Source: Myxococcales bacterium (GTDB taxonomy: Bacteria > Myxococcota_A > Polyangia > Polyangiales > JADJMO01). Taken from it: a stretch of DNA of 64,000 bases. The stretch covers positions 62,001 through 126,000 of the forward strand of contig JADJMO010000018.1 of the NCBI GenBank assembly GCA_016709545.1, written 5' to 3'. Shown here one piece after another: positions 43,542 to 52,659 of the stretch. Numbering within the stretch: position 1 is the first letter of the stretch; the number at the start of each line of letters is the position of its first letter. The notes beneath the pieces were generated by a model, which worked only from the letters and a program-made list of their open reading frames with translations, had not been told where the DNA came from and ran no database searches. The position numbers and the translations under genes were made by a program.

Positions 43542-44678
43542 ATGCACCACGTGTTCCTGATCCCGGGGTTCTTCGGCTTCGACGCCCTCGGGGACGTCCG
43601 GTATTTCCGGGCCGTCCGGGAGACGCTCGAGCGCAACTACGGTGCGGCCGGCATCGAGGTCCAGGTCTCCGGCGTGGCCACCTTCCCCACCGGGAGCTTG
43701 CGGCGGCGCGCCGAACGACTCCTCGAGGTCATCGAGGCGAGCGGCGCCCTGGAGCGCGCGGAGCACATCCACCTCGTCGGGCACTCCACCGGCGGCATCG
43801 ACGCTCGCCTCGTCGCCTCGACCATGCGCGGCCTCGGCCACGACCGCACCCGCCACGCGCTCGAGAAGAAGCTGCGCACGGTGGTGACGGTCTCGGCGCC
43901 CCACTACGGCACGCCGCTCGCCAACTTCTTCTCCACGCTCTACGGCAAGAAGCTCCTCTATTTCATCACCCTGCTCGTGGTGATCGGCCTCAAGGGCATC
44001 CCCACCTCGGCGCTCGGCGGCATCGGCGGCGTGCTCGGCCTCGGCTTCCGCGCCTACGATCTGCTCGGGCTCAACGAGACGATCCTCCGTCAGCTCACCA
44101 ACCAGCTCCTGCGTGGCTTCTCCAGGGAACGACACCTCGAGGTGCGCGGGTTCCTCGACAGCGTCCTCACCGACGTGAGCCTCATGGTGCAGCTGACCCC
44201 CGAGGCGATGGACGTCCTCAACCAGACCATCGAGCCGTTGCCCGGCGTGCGGCAGGTCTCGTACGCGACGGTCTCGCCGCCGCCGCTGCTCGCCCTCAAG
44301 CGCTCGCGCTGGAAGGACCTGCTCGTCCCCGTGGAGAGCATCCTCTACTCGACGCTGCACACGCTCACCTCGTCTCCCGAGCCCGGCTTCTCGTACCACC
44401 CGCCGGTCGACGCGCACGAAGCGGTCACCGGCGCGCGGCTCGACTTCGCCGTCGACGAGGGCACGTGCGACGGCGTCGTCCCCTCGCTCTCGATGATCCA
44501 CGGCGAGTTCCGCGGCTTCGTGCGCGCCGATCACCTCGACGTCGTCGGCCACTACCTGCGCGGCGCGACCGAGCGCGGCGACGGCGCCGACTGGTTCCTC
44601 TCCGGCGCGCACTTCGACCGCGCCCGCTTCGAGCAGCTCTGGGGCGACGTGACCGCGGTCCTCACCGGCAAGGCCTGA
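43542..44678 (+). CDS. alpha/beta-hydrolase, triacylglycerol-lipase-like
   Basis: 378 residues. Starts MHHVFLIPGFFGFDAL, the HG-type oxyanion strand of lipases. The nucleophile elbow is IHLVGHSTGGIDARLV, with the serine in GHSTG. The later SAPHYGTPLANFF is typical of the lipase family that acts on long acyl chains. Candidate catalytic residues further on are DEGTCDGVV (Asp) and the histidine of GHYLRG. No signal peptide, so cytoplasmic, or surface via another route. Possible substrates are stored lipids or esters. Confidence 0.8.
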   Translation: MHHVFLIPGFFGFDALGDVRYFRAVRETLERNYGAAGIEVQVSGVATFPTGSLRRRAERLLEVIEASGALERAEHIHLVGHSTGGIDARLVASTMRGLGHDRTRHALEKKLRTVVTVSAPHYGTPLANFFSTLYGKKLLYFITLLVVIGLKGIPTSALGGIGGVLGLGFRAYDLLGLNETILRQLTNQLLRGFSRERHLEVRGFLDSVLTDVSLMVQLTPEAMDVLNQTIEPLPGVRQVSYATVSPPPLLALKRSRWKDLLVPVESILYSTLHTLTSSPEPGFSYHPPVDAHEAVTGARLDFAVDEGTCDGVVPSLSMIHGEFRGFVRADHLDVVGHYLRGATERGDGADWFLSGAHFDRARFEQLWGDVTAVLTGKA

Positions 44679-44698
44679 GAGCGCTCACGGCGTGCGCT

Positions 44699-45427
44699 TC
44701 ACTTCTTGAGGGCCGCCAGCACCACGTTCTTCAGGGTGGCGTAGCCCTCGGCCGGCGACAGGATGGTCGTGCGCGGACCCGCGACGGGCAGGTAGTCGAA
44801 CAGCTTGCCGTCCTTGTCGTAGACGTAGAGGTCGTCCTTTTGGCCGCGGTGGTGCACGGTCCACGCCTGCACGCTGTCGAGGTCCTGCAGCACGGCGAAC
44901 GAGGTCCGCTTGGTGAGCTCGGCCTGGTAGTCGGCCGCGTCGGCCTTGTTGACGATGACGAACTGCACGTCGTAGCCCGACTTCTTCAGGTCCAACCGCA
45001 TCGTTTCCAGAATCCCAGCCTGGGATTGGCAGAAACCTCACCAGCCCGCCAGCAAGGCGGCCACCGTGACCTTTCCCTTGAAGGGCGGCAGCCCGTAGGT
45101 GGCGCGGAAGCCGCAGGACAGCGGCTGCACGTCCGTGAGCGCGTAGGTCGGTGCGAGGCTCCCCGGCGTGCGCGGGTCGGTGAGATCGAGGCCGGTCTCG
45201 GCGTCCGTCGCCGCGTCGGTGCCGACGTCGTCCGTCGCGTCGGTCGCGGCGTCGGTCGTCGACACGAGCGGCCCGGCGGGCGCGCCCCACGCCGAGGCAG
45301 GCGGCGTCAGCCCCACGCACGTGGCGCCGTCGGCCACGACCGCCGGTGGCGGCGCGGTCTCTTTCGCGCTGCACGCGAGCGTCGCCGCGGCGGCGAGGGT
45401 GAGGAGCGACAGACCGAGAGTCCGCAC
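44699..45427 (-). CDS. selenoprotein P-like redox lipoprotein; in-frame UGA read as selenocysteine
   Basis: Continuous 242-residue frame from GTG 45427 to 44699 if the TGA at 45040-45038 encodes Sec130. Lipobox signal (LSLLTLAAAATLACSAK), an Asp/Thr/Ala linker, then from ~100 a thioredoxin-like domain: KVTVAALLAGW-U-GFCQS, i.e. a U-x-x-C redox site (U130, C133). It goes on with LKKSGYDVQFVIVNK, VQAWTVHHRGQKDDLYVYD and a closing LKNVVLAALKK. The same blocks (VALLQASU-x-x-C, LKKEGY, VNHQ, KDDFLIYD) occur, as I remember them, in the N-terminal domain of animal selenoprotein P, with Sec at the same place. A hairpin fitting bacterial SECIS rules follows the UGA. A plain stop would leave a protein ending exactly at the redox site. 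Likely a periplasmic or outer-membrane thiol/selenol oxidoreductase. No sel genes are in the window. Confidence 0.88.
45003..45036 (-). promoter_or_regulatory. bacterial SECIS-like hairpin
   Basis: Begins one base after the UGA. Outer stem of five pairs (GTTTC with GAAAC), two G-U pairs, a C-C mismatch and a bulged base, then seven pairs (AATCCCA with TGGGATT) and an apical loop GGC. The loop starts 17 nt after the UGA and begins with G, as expected for SelB binding in bacterial elements. Confidence 0.75.
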
Positions 45428-45497
45428 GCTGGAGAGGATACCTGTCTCCGCGCGGTCAGGCCACGGCCCTTCGTGACCTAACGGCCGGTGGCGGCAC

Positions 45498-45534
45498 AAA
45501 AAAGGCGACGAGGCCCTCGCGAGAGGACCTCGTC
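45498..45534 (-). terminator. Rho-independent terminator for the Lys/Asp-rich lipoprotein gene
   Basis: Read on the minus strand: stem GACGAGG / CCTCGTC extended by four further pairs, a small loop, then six T's after three bases (GCC). Situated 31 bp after the stop of the gene that begins at 46047. Confidence 0.8.
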
Positions 45535-45564
45535 CGTCGGGCGAGCCGAGGCTCGAGGAGCGAC

Positions 45565-46047
45565 TCAGTCGTCGTCGTCCTTGGACTTCTTCTTCTTGTC
45601 GTCGTCGTCGTCCTTAAACTTCTTCTTCTTGTCGTCGTCGTCGTCCTTGGACTTCTTCTTGTCGTCGTCGCCCTTGTCGTCCTTGTCGATCTTCTTCATC
45701 GCCTTCTTGTAGGCGTCCTTGAAGCCGTCGCAGCCCTTGTCGCACTTCTTCGCGTCGTCGTACTCCTTGGCGTCGTTCACGCACTTCGCGAAGCACTTGT
45801 AGACGTCGGGAGAGTCCTCCTTCATGGCGCCGAACGCCTTGGGGCACTGCTCCTTCTTCTTCTCGCGGATCTTCTTGATCAGCTTCTCGATGGCCTCGTT
45901 CTTCTTGTCGTCGTCGTCCTTGTCCTTCTTCTTCTTCTCGGAGTTCTCCTCCTCGAGCTTGAAGAACTTGTCGCAGGTCTTCTCGGGAGAAGGCGTGCAA
46001 CCGACGGCGACGAGGCCGAGCGCGAGAATGACGACGTGACGGATCAT
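45565..46047 (-). CDS. Lys/Asp-rich low-complexity lipoprotein
   Basis: 160 residues. Lipoprotein signal with GLVAVGCTPSPE. The middle (~18-110) is charged but contains six spaced cysteines (CPKAF, CFAKC, CDKGC) and may be a small helical disulfide-bonded domain. The C-terminal ~45 residues are almost only Asp, Lys, Ser and Phe, in ~11-residue repeats KDDDDDKKKK. Its DNA is a GTC/CTT-type triplet repeat, AT-richer than the neighbours. Possible roles are metal or polycation binding on the surface. A terminator follows. No family recognised. Confidence 0.65.
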   Translation of the reverse strand: MIRHVVILALGLVAVGCTPSPEKTCDKFFKLEEENSEKKKKDKDDDDKKNEAIEKLIKKIREKKKEQCPKAFGAMKEDSPDVYKCFAKCVNDAKEYDDAKKCDKGCDGFKDAYKKAMKKIDKDDKGDDDKKKSKDDDDDKKKKFKDDDDDKKKKSKDDDD

Positions 46048-46105
46048 GAGGCTCCCCCTTCAGGGTGGTGGAGCCCGGGAGGCTATACGAGTCCGGGTCG
46101 CCGCG

Positions 46106-46681
46106 TCATCCCCGTGCCATCCGGAGCTTCTCTTCCTGTCCCGCACGGAAGAACCGGCCCAGGGTCCGGCGCATCTCCGAGGGCGCCCGGCCCCCGGCGT
46201 GGCTGCGCGAGAGCCGGTGGGTGAACCGCGCCGCGAAGGCGTTGGCCGTTCTGTACCGCTCGTCGTCCGAGACGAACGTCACGTCCTCGAACAGCGCGTC
46301 GCGGAGCTCGCCGTCCGCCTCGGGCGGGAGCCGCGCGGCGTTCGAGAGCACGAGCCACTTGTCGACCTCGGCCTGCAGCTCGAGCTCGAGCTGGGTGGTC
46401 GAGCGGTCCACGCGCGCGCGCTCGCACACCAGCAAGAAGTGGCTCACGCCCTCGACGAGCTGGCAGCGGTCGTCGAGGTCGAGGTCGCGCCACTCGGCGT
46501 CGGCGAGGCGCTTCGGCAGGTGCAGGGCGAGCTCGAGCTCACCCTGTTCCTCGCGCACCAGCAACACCTCACGGGAGCCGTGGGCGTCGTCGGTGGCGAG
46601 GAACCCGTCGAGGGTCTCGGCGGCCGCGTCGTAGTAGCGCTCGAGCGCGAGGAGGACCCGCGCGACGAGGGCACCGGTCAT
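46106..46681 (-). CDS. conserved hypothetical protein
   Basis: 191 residues, soluble and largely helical, acidic in the first half (EEQGELELALHLPKRLADAEW) and basic at the end (RRTLGRFFRAGQEEKLRMARG). No motif recognised. Its ATG overlaps the stop of the upstream gene (ATGA), so the two are translated together and probably work together. Confidence 0.65.
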   Translation of the reverse strand: MTGALVARVLLALERYYDAAAETLDGFLATDDAHGSREVLLVREEQGELELALHLPKRLADAEWRDLDLDDRCQLVEGVSHFLLVCERARVDRSTTQLELELQAEVDKWLVLSNAARLPPEADGELRDALFEDVTFVSDDERYRTANAFAARFTHRLSRSHAGGRAPSEMRRTLGRFFRAGQEEKLRMARG

Positions 46682-47274
46682 GCGAGTCCGGTCTTGAGGT
46701 GCAGGGGGGCGAGGCCCGCCGCGGTGAGCTCACGCCCGAGGCGTTCGCTGCCGCTCTTGAGCCACCGCTCGTAGAGCCGCAGGGCCCCGCTGCTCGAGCG
46801 CAGGCCGAGCGAAGTGGAGTCGGCGATCTCGGCGATCACGGAGACCAGCGCACGGAAGCGCTCGGCGAGCTCGCCGAACAGATCGAAGCCGTCGTCGGCG
46901 CCGCCGCGGAGCATGCCGCCCGCCGTGCGGTAGGCGTAGCCGCCGATGGAGGCCGCGAAGTCGTCGTCGAGGCCGCGGCGCTCGAGGTGCTCTCCGAAGA
47001 ACCCCGAGACGTAGAGGGTGCCGTCGCCGAGTCCCTTCAGCTTCTCGAACCGCTCTTGCGGCGGCGTGGCGAGCGCGTCTTCGAGCACCAGGGTGAGCGG
47101 ACGCTCGAGGGTCTCCTGCAGCGCGAGGTGGGCCTCCGGTCGCACGAAGTCGGCGAGCACGCCGGCGACGTACGACTTGGTGGCGGCGCTGGGCGAGACA
47201 CCCTGGTTCTTGCAGGCGGCTTCCACTCCTTCGAGGAAGTAGCTGTCGAGGCTGGCGTTCTGGTCGATCCCCAT
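46678..47274 (-). CDS. conserved hypothetical protein, partner of the downstream gene
   Basis: 198 residues from ATG 47274 with GGAGGA at 47283-47278; an ATG 15 codons further upstream lacks such a site. Helical and soluble. Contains LADFVRPEAHLALQETLERPLTLVLEDAL and a Gly-rich block near residue 120 (SIGGYAYRTAGGMLRGG). I do not recognise the family. It is transcribed away from groESL, and the two promoters must share the ~240 bp between 47274 and the groESL -35. Confidence 0.65.
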   Translation of the reverse strand: MGIDQNASLDSYFLEGVEAACKNQGVSPSAATKSYVAGVLADFVRPEAHLALQETLERPLTLVLEDALATPPQERFEKLKGLGDGTLYVSGFFGEHLERRGLDDDFAASIGGYAYRTAGGMLRGGADDGFDLFGELAERFRALVSVIAEIADSTSLGLRSSSGALRLYERWLKSGSERLGRELTAAGLAPLHLKTGLA

Positions 47275-47475
47275 CGGTCCTCCGGTCAGGTGAGCGAGGT
47301 GCTCGGCACTCCCTTTCACCTATCCAGATGGACGGCCCTTCGGCACGTTTCGCGAGGAAGGTGTCCGTCACACCTCGCCCCCGAGCACCCTTCACCCCTG
47401 GCCAGGGCCCACGAAGGGTGCCAAATCCCCGGTCGACGCGCTGCGTAACCGAAAAAGAGAGCAAATTCAGGGCGC

Positions 47476-47503
47476 TTGACACTTCGAACGGCGTGCCTAT
47501 TCT
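47476..47503 (+). promoter_or_regulatory. sigma-70-type promoter of groESL
   Basis: TTGACA at 47476-47481, 16-bp spacer, TATTCT at 47498-47503. Transcription should start near 47510, just before the CIRCE element. Confidence 0.7.
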
Positions 47504-47516
47504 GCCGCTCGGCTCG

Positions 47517-47543
47517 TTAGCACTCGCGGCTAGTGAGTGCTAA
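47517..47543 (+). promoter_or_regulatory. CIRCE operator (HrcA binding site)
   Basis: TTAGCACTC, nine bases, GAGTGCTAA: a perfect match to the CIRCE inverted repeat. HrcA bound here represses the chaperonin operon until heat stress. Its position in the early transcribed region is typical. Confidence 0.93.
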
Positions 47544-47748
47544 CAATCGCCCGGAAGGCAACCTCCGCGGCCACGAGGTCCGATTCGTCGGGTCTCCGGG
47601 GCCAGGAGCCGCCGCCTCTCAGCTTTCTCTCTGGGTGCCCTCTCTGGGCGCCGCCGACCCCTGATCCAACCCACCCCCGCCCGGGGGCCCAAGGCACACC
47701 ACCACAGAAAAACCCCCCCCCGCCGGGCCCCCGCCGACCGCCGCCATC
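47544..47748 (+). other. unreadable groES leader and start; no other gene seen
   Basis: About 200 bp between CIRCE and the first recognisable GroES codons. It contains no ATG on the + strand, and the second half is C-rich with a five-A run followed by nine C's (47713-47721) and several CCGCC repeats. The bases just before 47746 loosely resemble codons for P-L-A-D-R with indels, so the true groES start is probably here but corrupted. Confidence 0.55.
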
Positions 47749-48006
47749 GTGAAGCGCGTGAAGGAAGAAGAGAAGACCAAGGGGGGCATCATCATCCCCG
47801 ACACCGCGAAGGAGAAGCCCATCGAGGGTGAGGTCATCGCGGTCGGCAACGGCAAGGCCAACGACAAGGGCGAAGTGCGCAAGCTCGACGTGAAGGCCGG
47901 CGACCGGATCCTCTTCGGCAAGTACAGCGGCACCGAGGTCAAGATCGATGGCGAGGAGCACCTCATCCTCCGCGAGGACGACATCCTCGGCGTGATCGAG
48001 AAGTGA
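47749..48006 (+). CDS. groES: co-chaperonin GroES, N-terminal ~11 residues not readable
   Basis: 85 residues are legible, beginning VKRVKEEEKTKGGIIIPDTA. This covers the mobile loop (EEEKTKGGIIIPDTAKEKP) and the Gly-rich body to the end GVIEK. A full GroES starts with ~11 residues of the type MKIRPLxDRVI before VKRV. Here the codon before is ATC (I), so IVKRV is in frame, but no start codon or RPL motif is found. GTG 47749 is therefore unlikely to be the true start. GroES caps GroEL; it needs that strand, so either the assembly is wrong or this copy is inactive. Confidence 0.85.
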   Translation: MKRVKEEEKTKGGIIIPDTAKEKPIEGEVIAVGNGKANDKGEVRKLDVKAGDRILFGKYSGTEVKIDGEEHLILREDDILGVIEK

Positions 48007-48080
48007 TCCCCGACGAGGCCGCTCGCTAGAGCGCCTCTCTTCCTCCAAAACCAAGACTACAGACTCAAGAGGCTACATCC

Positions 48081-49717
<1,637 letters not shown>

Positions 49718-49738
49718 TCCGTAGGTAGTGAGAGCGAG

Positions 49739-49765
49739 AGGGGCGTCCGAGAGGGCGCCCCTTTT
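49739..49765 (+). terminator. Rho-independent terminator after groEL
   Basis: Seven-bp stem AGGGGCG / CGCCCCT with a ten-base loop and four T's, 21 bp past the groEL stop. Confidence 0.7.
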
Positions 49766-49794
49766 GCCGTTCATGGCGGATACACTCGCGCGCG

Positions 49795-50292
49795 ATGACC
49801 GAGCCCGCCCACCGACTGCCCGTCCTCGCCGAGCGAGGGGTCGCGCTGACGCTCCCCGATCCGCCCGCGGAGATCGCGGTGCGGAACCGCAAGGGGGCCG
49901 AGGTGCCCGCGGCGGTGCGGCGCGGCGCGCGCGTGGTGGCCGAGGCGCTCTTCTCGCCCGACGGCGAGCTACCCGACGCCGAGCGGCTCGCGTACATCGA
50001 GGAGGATTTCGGCGACTTCTACGCGCGCGCCCACGGCAACGCGCGCATGATCCTGCGCCTCTCCCTGTTCGCGCTCACCTGGATCGCGCCGCTGTTCGTG
50101 TTCGTGCCGCTGCCGCTCGGGTCGCTGTCGCTGCGTCGTCGGGCCCTCGCGCTCGAGCGGCTCGAGGCCTCGCCCCTCGCGCCCGCCGCGCTCGCGGTCA
50201 AGGCGATGCTGTGCATCCTGTGGTTCGAGCACCCGACCACGCAGCGCGAGACCGGCACGGCGCCGAGCTGCAAGGGCAAGGTGGCGTCGTGA
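49795..50292 (+). CDS. small membrane-associated protein coupled to a GMC oxidoreductase
   Basis: 165 residues. N-terminal ~80 residues soluble and charged, one hydrophobic segment at ~88-110 (LSLFALTWIAPLFVFVPL), and a C-terminal part with CILWFEHP and a single late cysteine. No signal peptide. In several bacteria small proteins of this size precede GMC or gluconate-dehydrogenase-like subunits, but I cannot assign a family. Its stop overlaps the GTG of the oxidoreductase by GTGA. Confidence 0.6.
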   Translation: MTEPAHRLPVLAERGVALTLPDPPAEIAVRNRKGAEVPAAVRRGARVVAEALFSPDGELPDAERLAYIEEDFGDFYARAHGNARMILRLSLFALTWIAPLFVFVPLPLGSLSLRRRALALERLEASPLAPAALAVKAMLCILWFEHPTTQRETGTAPSCKGKVAS

Positions 50293-51812
50293 GCGGCGGC
50301 GTCCACAGCGGGCTCCTGTCGCGCAAGGATCTCGACCTCGACTGCGACACCGTCGTCGTCGGCTCGGGGGCCGGGGGCGCGGTCGTCGCGTGTCACCTGG
50401 CCGAGGCCGGCGAGCGGGTGATCGTGCTCGAGGAGGGCCCCCAGGTCCCCGCGCGCGAGCACGGCGCCATGCGCCAGAGCGAGAGCATCCGCCACCTCTG
50501 GAAGGACGGCGCGATGACCCTCGCCCTCGGCACCGGCGGCGGCCCCAGCATCAACGTCACGACCGGTCGCGCCCTCGGGGGCTCGTCGATGCTCACTGGC
50601 GGCGTGTGCTTCCGCATCCCCGACCACGTGCTCACGGCGTGGTCGCGCGACCTCGATCTGCGCGAGCTCTCGCCCGAGGGCATGCGCCCCTACTTCGAGG
50701 AGGTCGAGCGCGACGTGCACGTGGAGGAGGTGCCGACCGAGATGCGCTCGCGGAGCACCACGCTGTTCGGCGAGGGCGTCGCCAAGCGCGGCATCGCCAT
50801 GAAGCCGATGCGCCGCAACACCCTCGGGTGCGACGGCTGCGGGCGCTGCAACTTCGGGTGTCCGCACTCGGCCAAGCTCAGCGTCGACCTCACCTACCTG
50901 CCGCGCGCGGTCCACGCCGGGGCCGACCTGTTCGCCGACGTCACGGTCGACCGCGTCGAGCTCGACGGCGCGCGCGCCACCGGCGTGAGCGGGACGTTCC
51001 GCGATCTCGAGGGCCAGCGACACCGCCTCGCCGTGCGCGCGCGGCGGGTGGTCGTCGCCGCCAACGCCATGCACACGCCGCTGCTGCTGGCGCGCAGCGG
51101 GGTGCGCTCGCCCGCGCTCGGCAAGAACCTCACCCTGCACCCGAGCTTCCGCGTGATGGCGTTCTTCGACGAGCCGGTGCGGGGCTGGGAGGGCGCCCTG
51201 CAGTCGGCCTACGTCGACCACTTCGAGGCCGACGAGGGCATGCTGTTCAACTCGCTCTTCATCCCGAACGGGGTGATGGCGGGCACCATGCCCGGCTTCG
51301 GCCCCAAGTACTGGGACCGCGCCAAGGACGTCGCGAACCTCGCGATCTTCGGCGGCATGCTCCACGACGACGCGGGCGGTGAGGTGCACGAGGCGCCGTT
51401 CGGTCGCGACCCCGTGATGACCTACCGCATGTCGGAGCGCGATTTCCGCAAGATCCCGCGCCTGCTGCGGCTCATGGGTGACTTCTGGTTCGCCGCCGGC
51501 GCGCGTGAGATCGTGCTCCCGGTGTTCGGCACCGAGCCCGTCGACGCCGATGGCCTGCGGCGCTTCCCGCTCGAGGAGGTGCGCGGCAGCCAGCTCGAAT
51601 GCTCGTCGCAGCACCCGCTCGGGAGCTGCCAGATGGGCGCCGCCCGCGGGGTCTCCGTGGTCGATCCGCACGGCAAGGTGTGGGGGACCGACAACCTCTA
51701 CCTCGCGTGCGGCTCGATCATGCCGACCAGCCTCGGGGTGAACCCGCAGGTGGCGATCATGAGCATGGCGACCCGCATCGCCCACCGCCTCCGCGAGCGT
51801 CGTCCGCGATGA
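50289..51812 (+). CDS. GMC-family FAD oxidoreductase with a four-Cys motif
   Basis: 507 residues from GTG 50289. FAD-binding DTVVVGSGAGGAVVACHLAE (~residue 20), RALGGSSMLTGGV (GMC signature, ~95) and the C-terminal SSQHPLGSCQMG and SLGVNPQVAIMSMA blocks (catalytic His region) mark a GMC dehydrogenase or oxidase. A block CDGCGRCNFGC near residues 180-190 has four closely spaced cysteines, suggesting a metal or Fe-S site that reads like the Cys motif of some cholesterol-oxidase-like members. Substrate likely an alcohol or sterol. Overlaps the STM4013-like gene at ATGA. Confidence 0.82.
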   Translation: MSGGVHSGLLSRKDLDLDCDTVVVGSGAGGAVVACHLAEAGERVIVLEEGPQVPAREHGAMRQSESIRHLWKDGAMTLALGTGGGPSINVTTGRALGGSSMLTGGVCFRIPDHVLTAWSRDLDLRELSPEGMRPYFEEVERDVHVEEVPTEMRSRSTTLFGEGVAKRGIAMKPMRRNTLGCDGCGRCNFGCPHSAKLSVDLTYLPRAVHAGADLFADVTVDRVELDGARATGVSGTFRDLEGQRHRLAVRARRVVVAANAMHTPLLLARSGVRSPALGKNLTLHPSFRVMAFFDEPVRGWEGALQSAYVDHFEADEGMLFNSLFIPNGVMAGTMPGFGPKYWDRAKDVANLAIFGGMLHDDAGGEVHEAPFGRDPVMTYRMSERDFRKIPRLLRLMGDFWFAAGAREIVLPVFGTEPVDADGLRRFPLEEVRGSQLECSSQHPLGSCQMGAARGVSVVDPHGKVWGTDNLYLACGSIMPTSLGVNPQVAIMSMATRIAHRLRERRPR

Positions 51813-52650
51813 GGGTGACGCGTGTCGAGCCGGACATGAACGAGGTGGTCGGCCGCGACGACCTCCTGTTCGTGACCCTCGACACCCTGCGCTGGGACGT
51901 GGCCCACGAGCTCCACGCCGCGGGGCGCCTGCCGAACCTCGCCCGCGTGTTGCCCGCCGAGGGCTTCGAGCGGAGGCACACGCCCGGCAGCTTCACCTAC
52001 GCGGCGCACCAGGCGTTCTTCGCCGGATTCCTGCCGACTCCTGCCACGCCCGGCCGACATCCCCGGCTCTTCTCGCTGCGCTTCTCGGGCTCGGAGACCA
52101 CGAGCCCCCGCACCTGCGTGCTCGACGCGGCGGACCTCGTCCACGGCCTCGCGGAGCGGGGCTACGCGACCGCGTGCATCGGGGGCACGGGGTTCTTCAA
52201 CCTCGAGAACCCACTCGGGTGCGTGCTGCCGGGGCTGTTCGCCGAGCGCTGGTGGTCGCGCGAGCTCGGCGTCACCGACCCGCGCTCCACCGAGCACCAG
52301 GTCGACCGCGCGCTCGAGATCCGCGCGCGCATCCCCGGGCTCCTGTTCCTGTTCCTCAACGTCTCGGCGCTGCACCAGCCGAACCGGCACTACTTGGCGG
52401 GGCCAGCGTCGACAGTCGCGAGAGCCACGCCGCGGCGCTCGAGTACGTCGACGGGCAGCTCGGGCGCCTGTTCGACGCCCTCGCGCGGCGGGCGCGGCGG
52501 ACGTTCTGCATCGTGTGCTCCGACCACGGCACCGCCTACGGCGAGGAGGGTTTCGTCGGCCATCGCCTCGCCCACGCGGTCGTGTGGGACGTCCCGTATG
52601 CCCACTTCTTCGTCGGCGCTTCCAGCGATCGCCGGGGCACGGCAGACTGA
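51809..52650 (+). CDS. STM4013-like hydrolase (alkaline phosphatase superfamily), with a one-base frameshift
   Basis: Starts MRVTRVEPDMNEVVGRDDLL, then LLFVTLDTLRWDVAHEL, the beta-strand and metal-site Asp of the alkaline-phosphatase/sulfatase superfamily, and ends with VCSDHGTAYGEEG (second metal motif). At 52399-52402 a run that should be five G's has four, so HQPNRHYLAG continues in another frame as ASVDSRESHAAALEYVDGQL. Corrected length is ~280 residues. The STM4013/SEN3800 name comes from the conserved neighbourhood and size. Probable product: a metal-dependent phospho- or sulfo-ester hydrolase of unknown substrate. 9 bp separate it from the STM4012-like gene. Confidence 0.8.
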
Positions 52651-52659
52651 GCGCCGGCC

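Noticed and set aside
45038..45040. TGA at the redox motif as a true stop (split gene or pseudogene)
   Set aside because: The downstream half keeps frame and family similarity, the codon replaces a catalytic Cys, and a SECIS-like hairpin follows. Selenocysteine explains all three.
45565..45690. Repetitive GTC/CTT stretch as a CRISPR or noncoding repeat array
   Set aside because: The repeat is short, in frame and inside a signal-peptide-bearing ORF with a terminator after it. There are no spacers.
47749..47751. GTG at 47749 as the genuine groES start
   Set aside because: It would remove the conserved N-terminal strand, and it has no ribosome-binding site. The preceding in-frame Ile codon still fits GroES.
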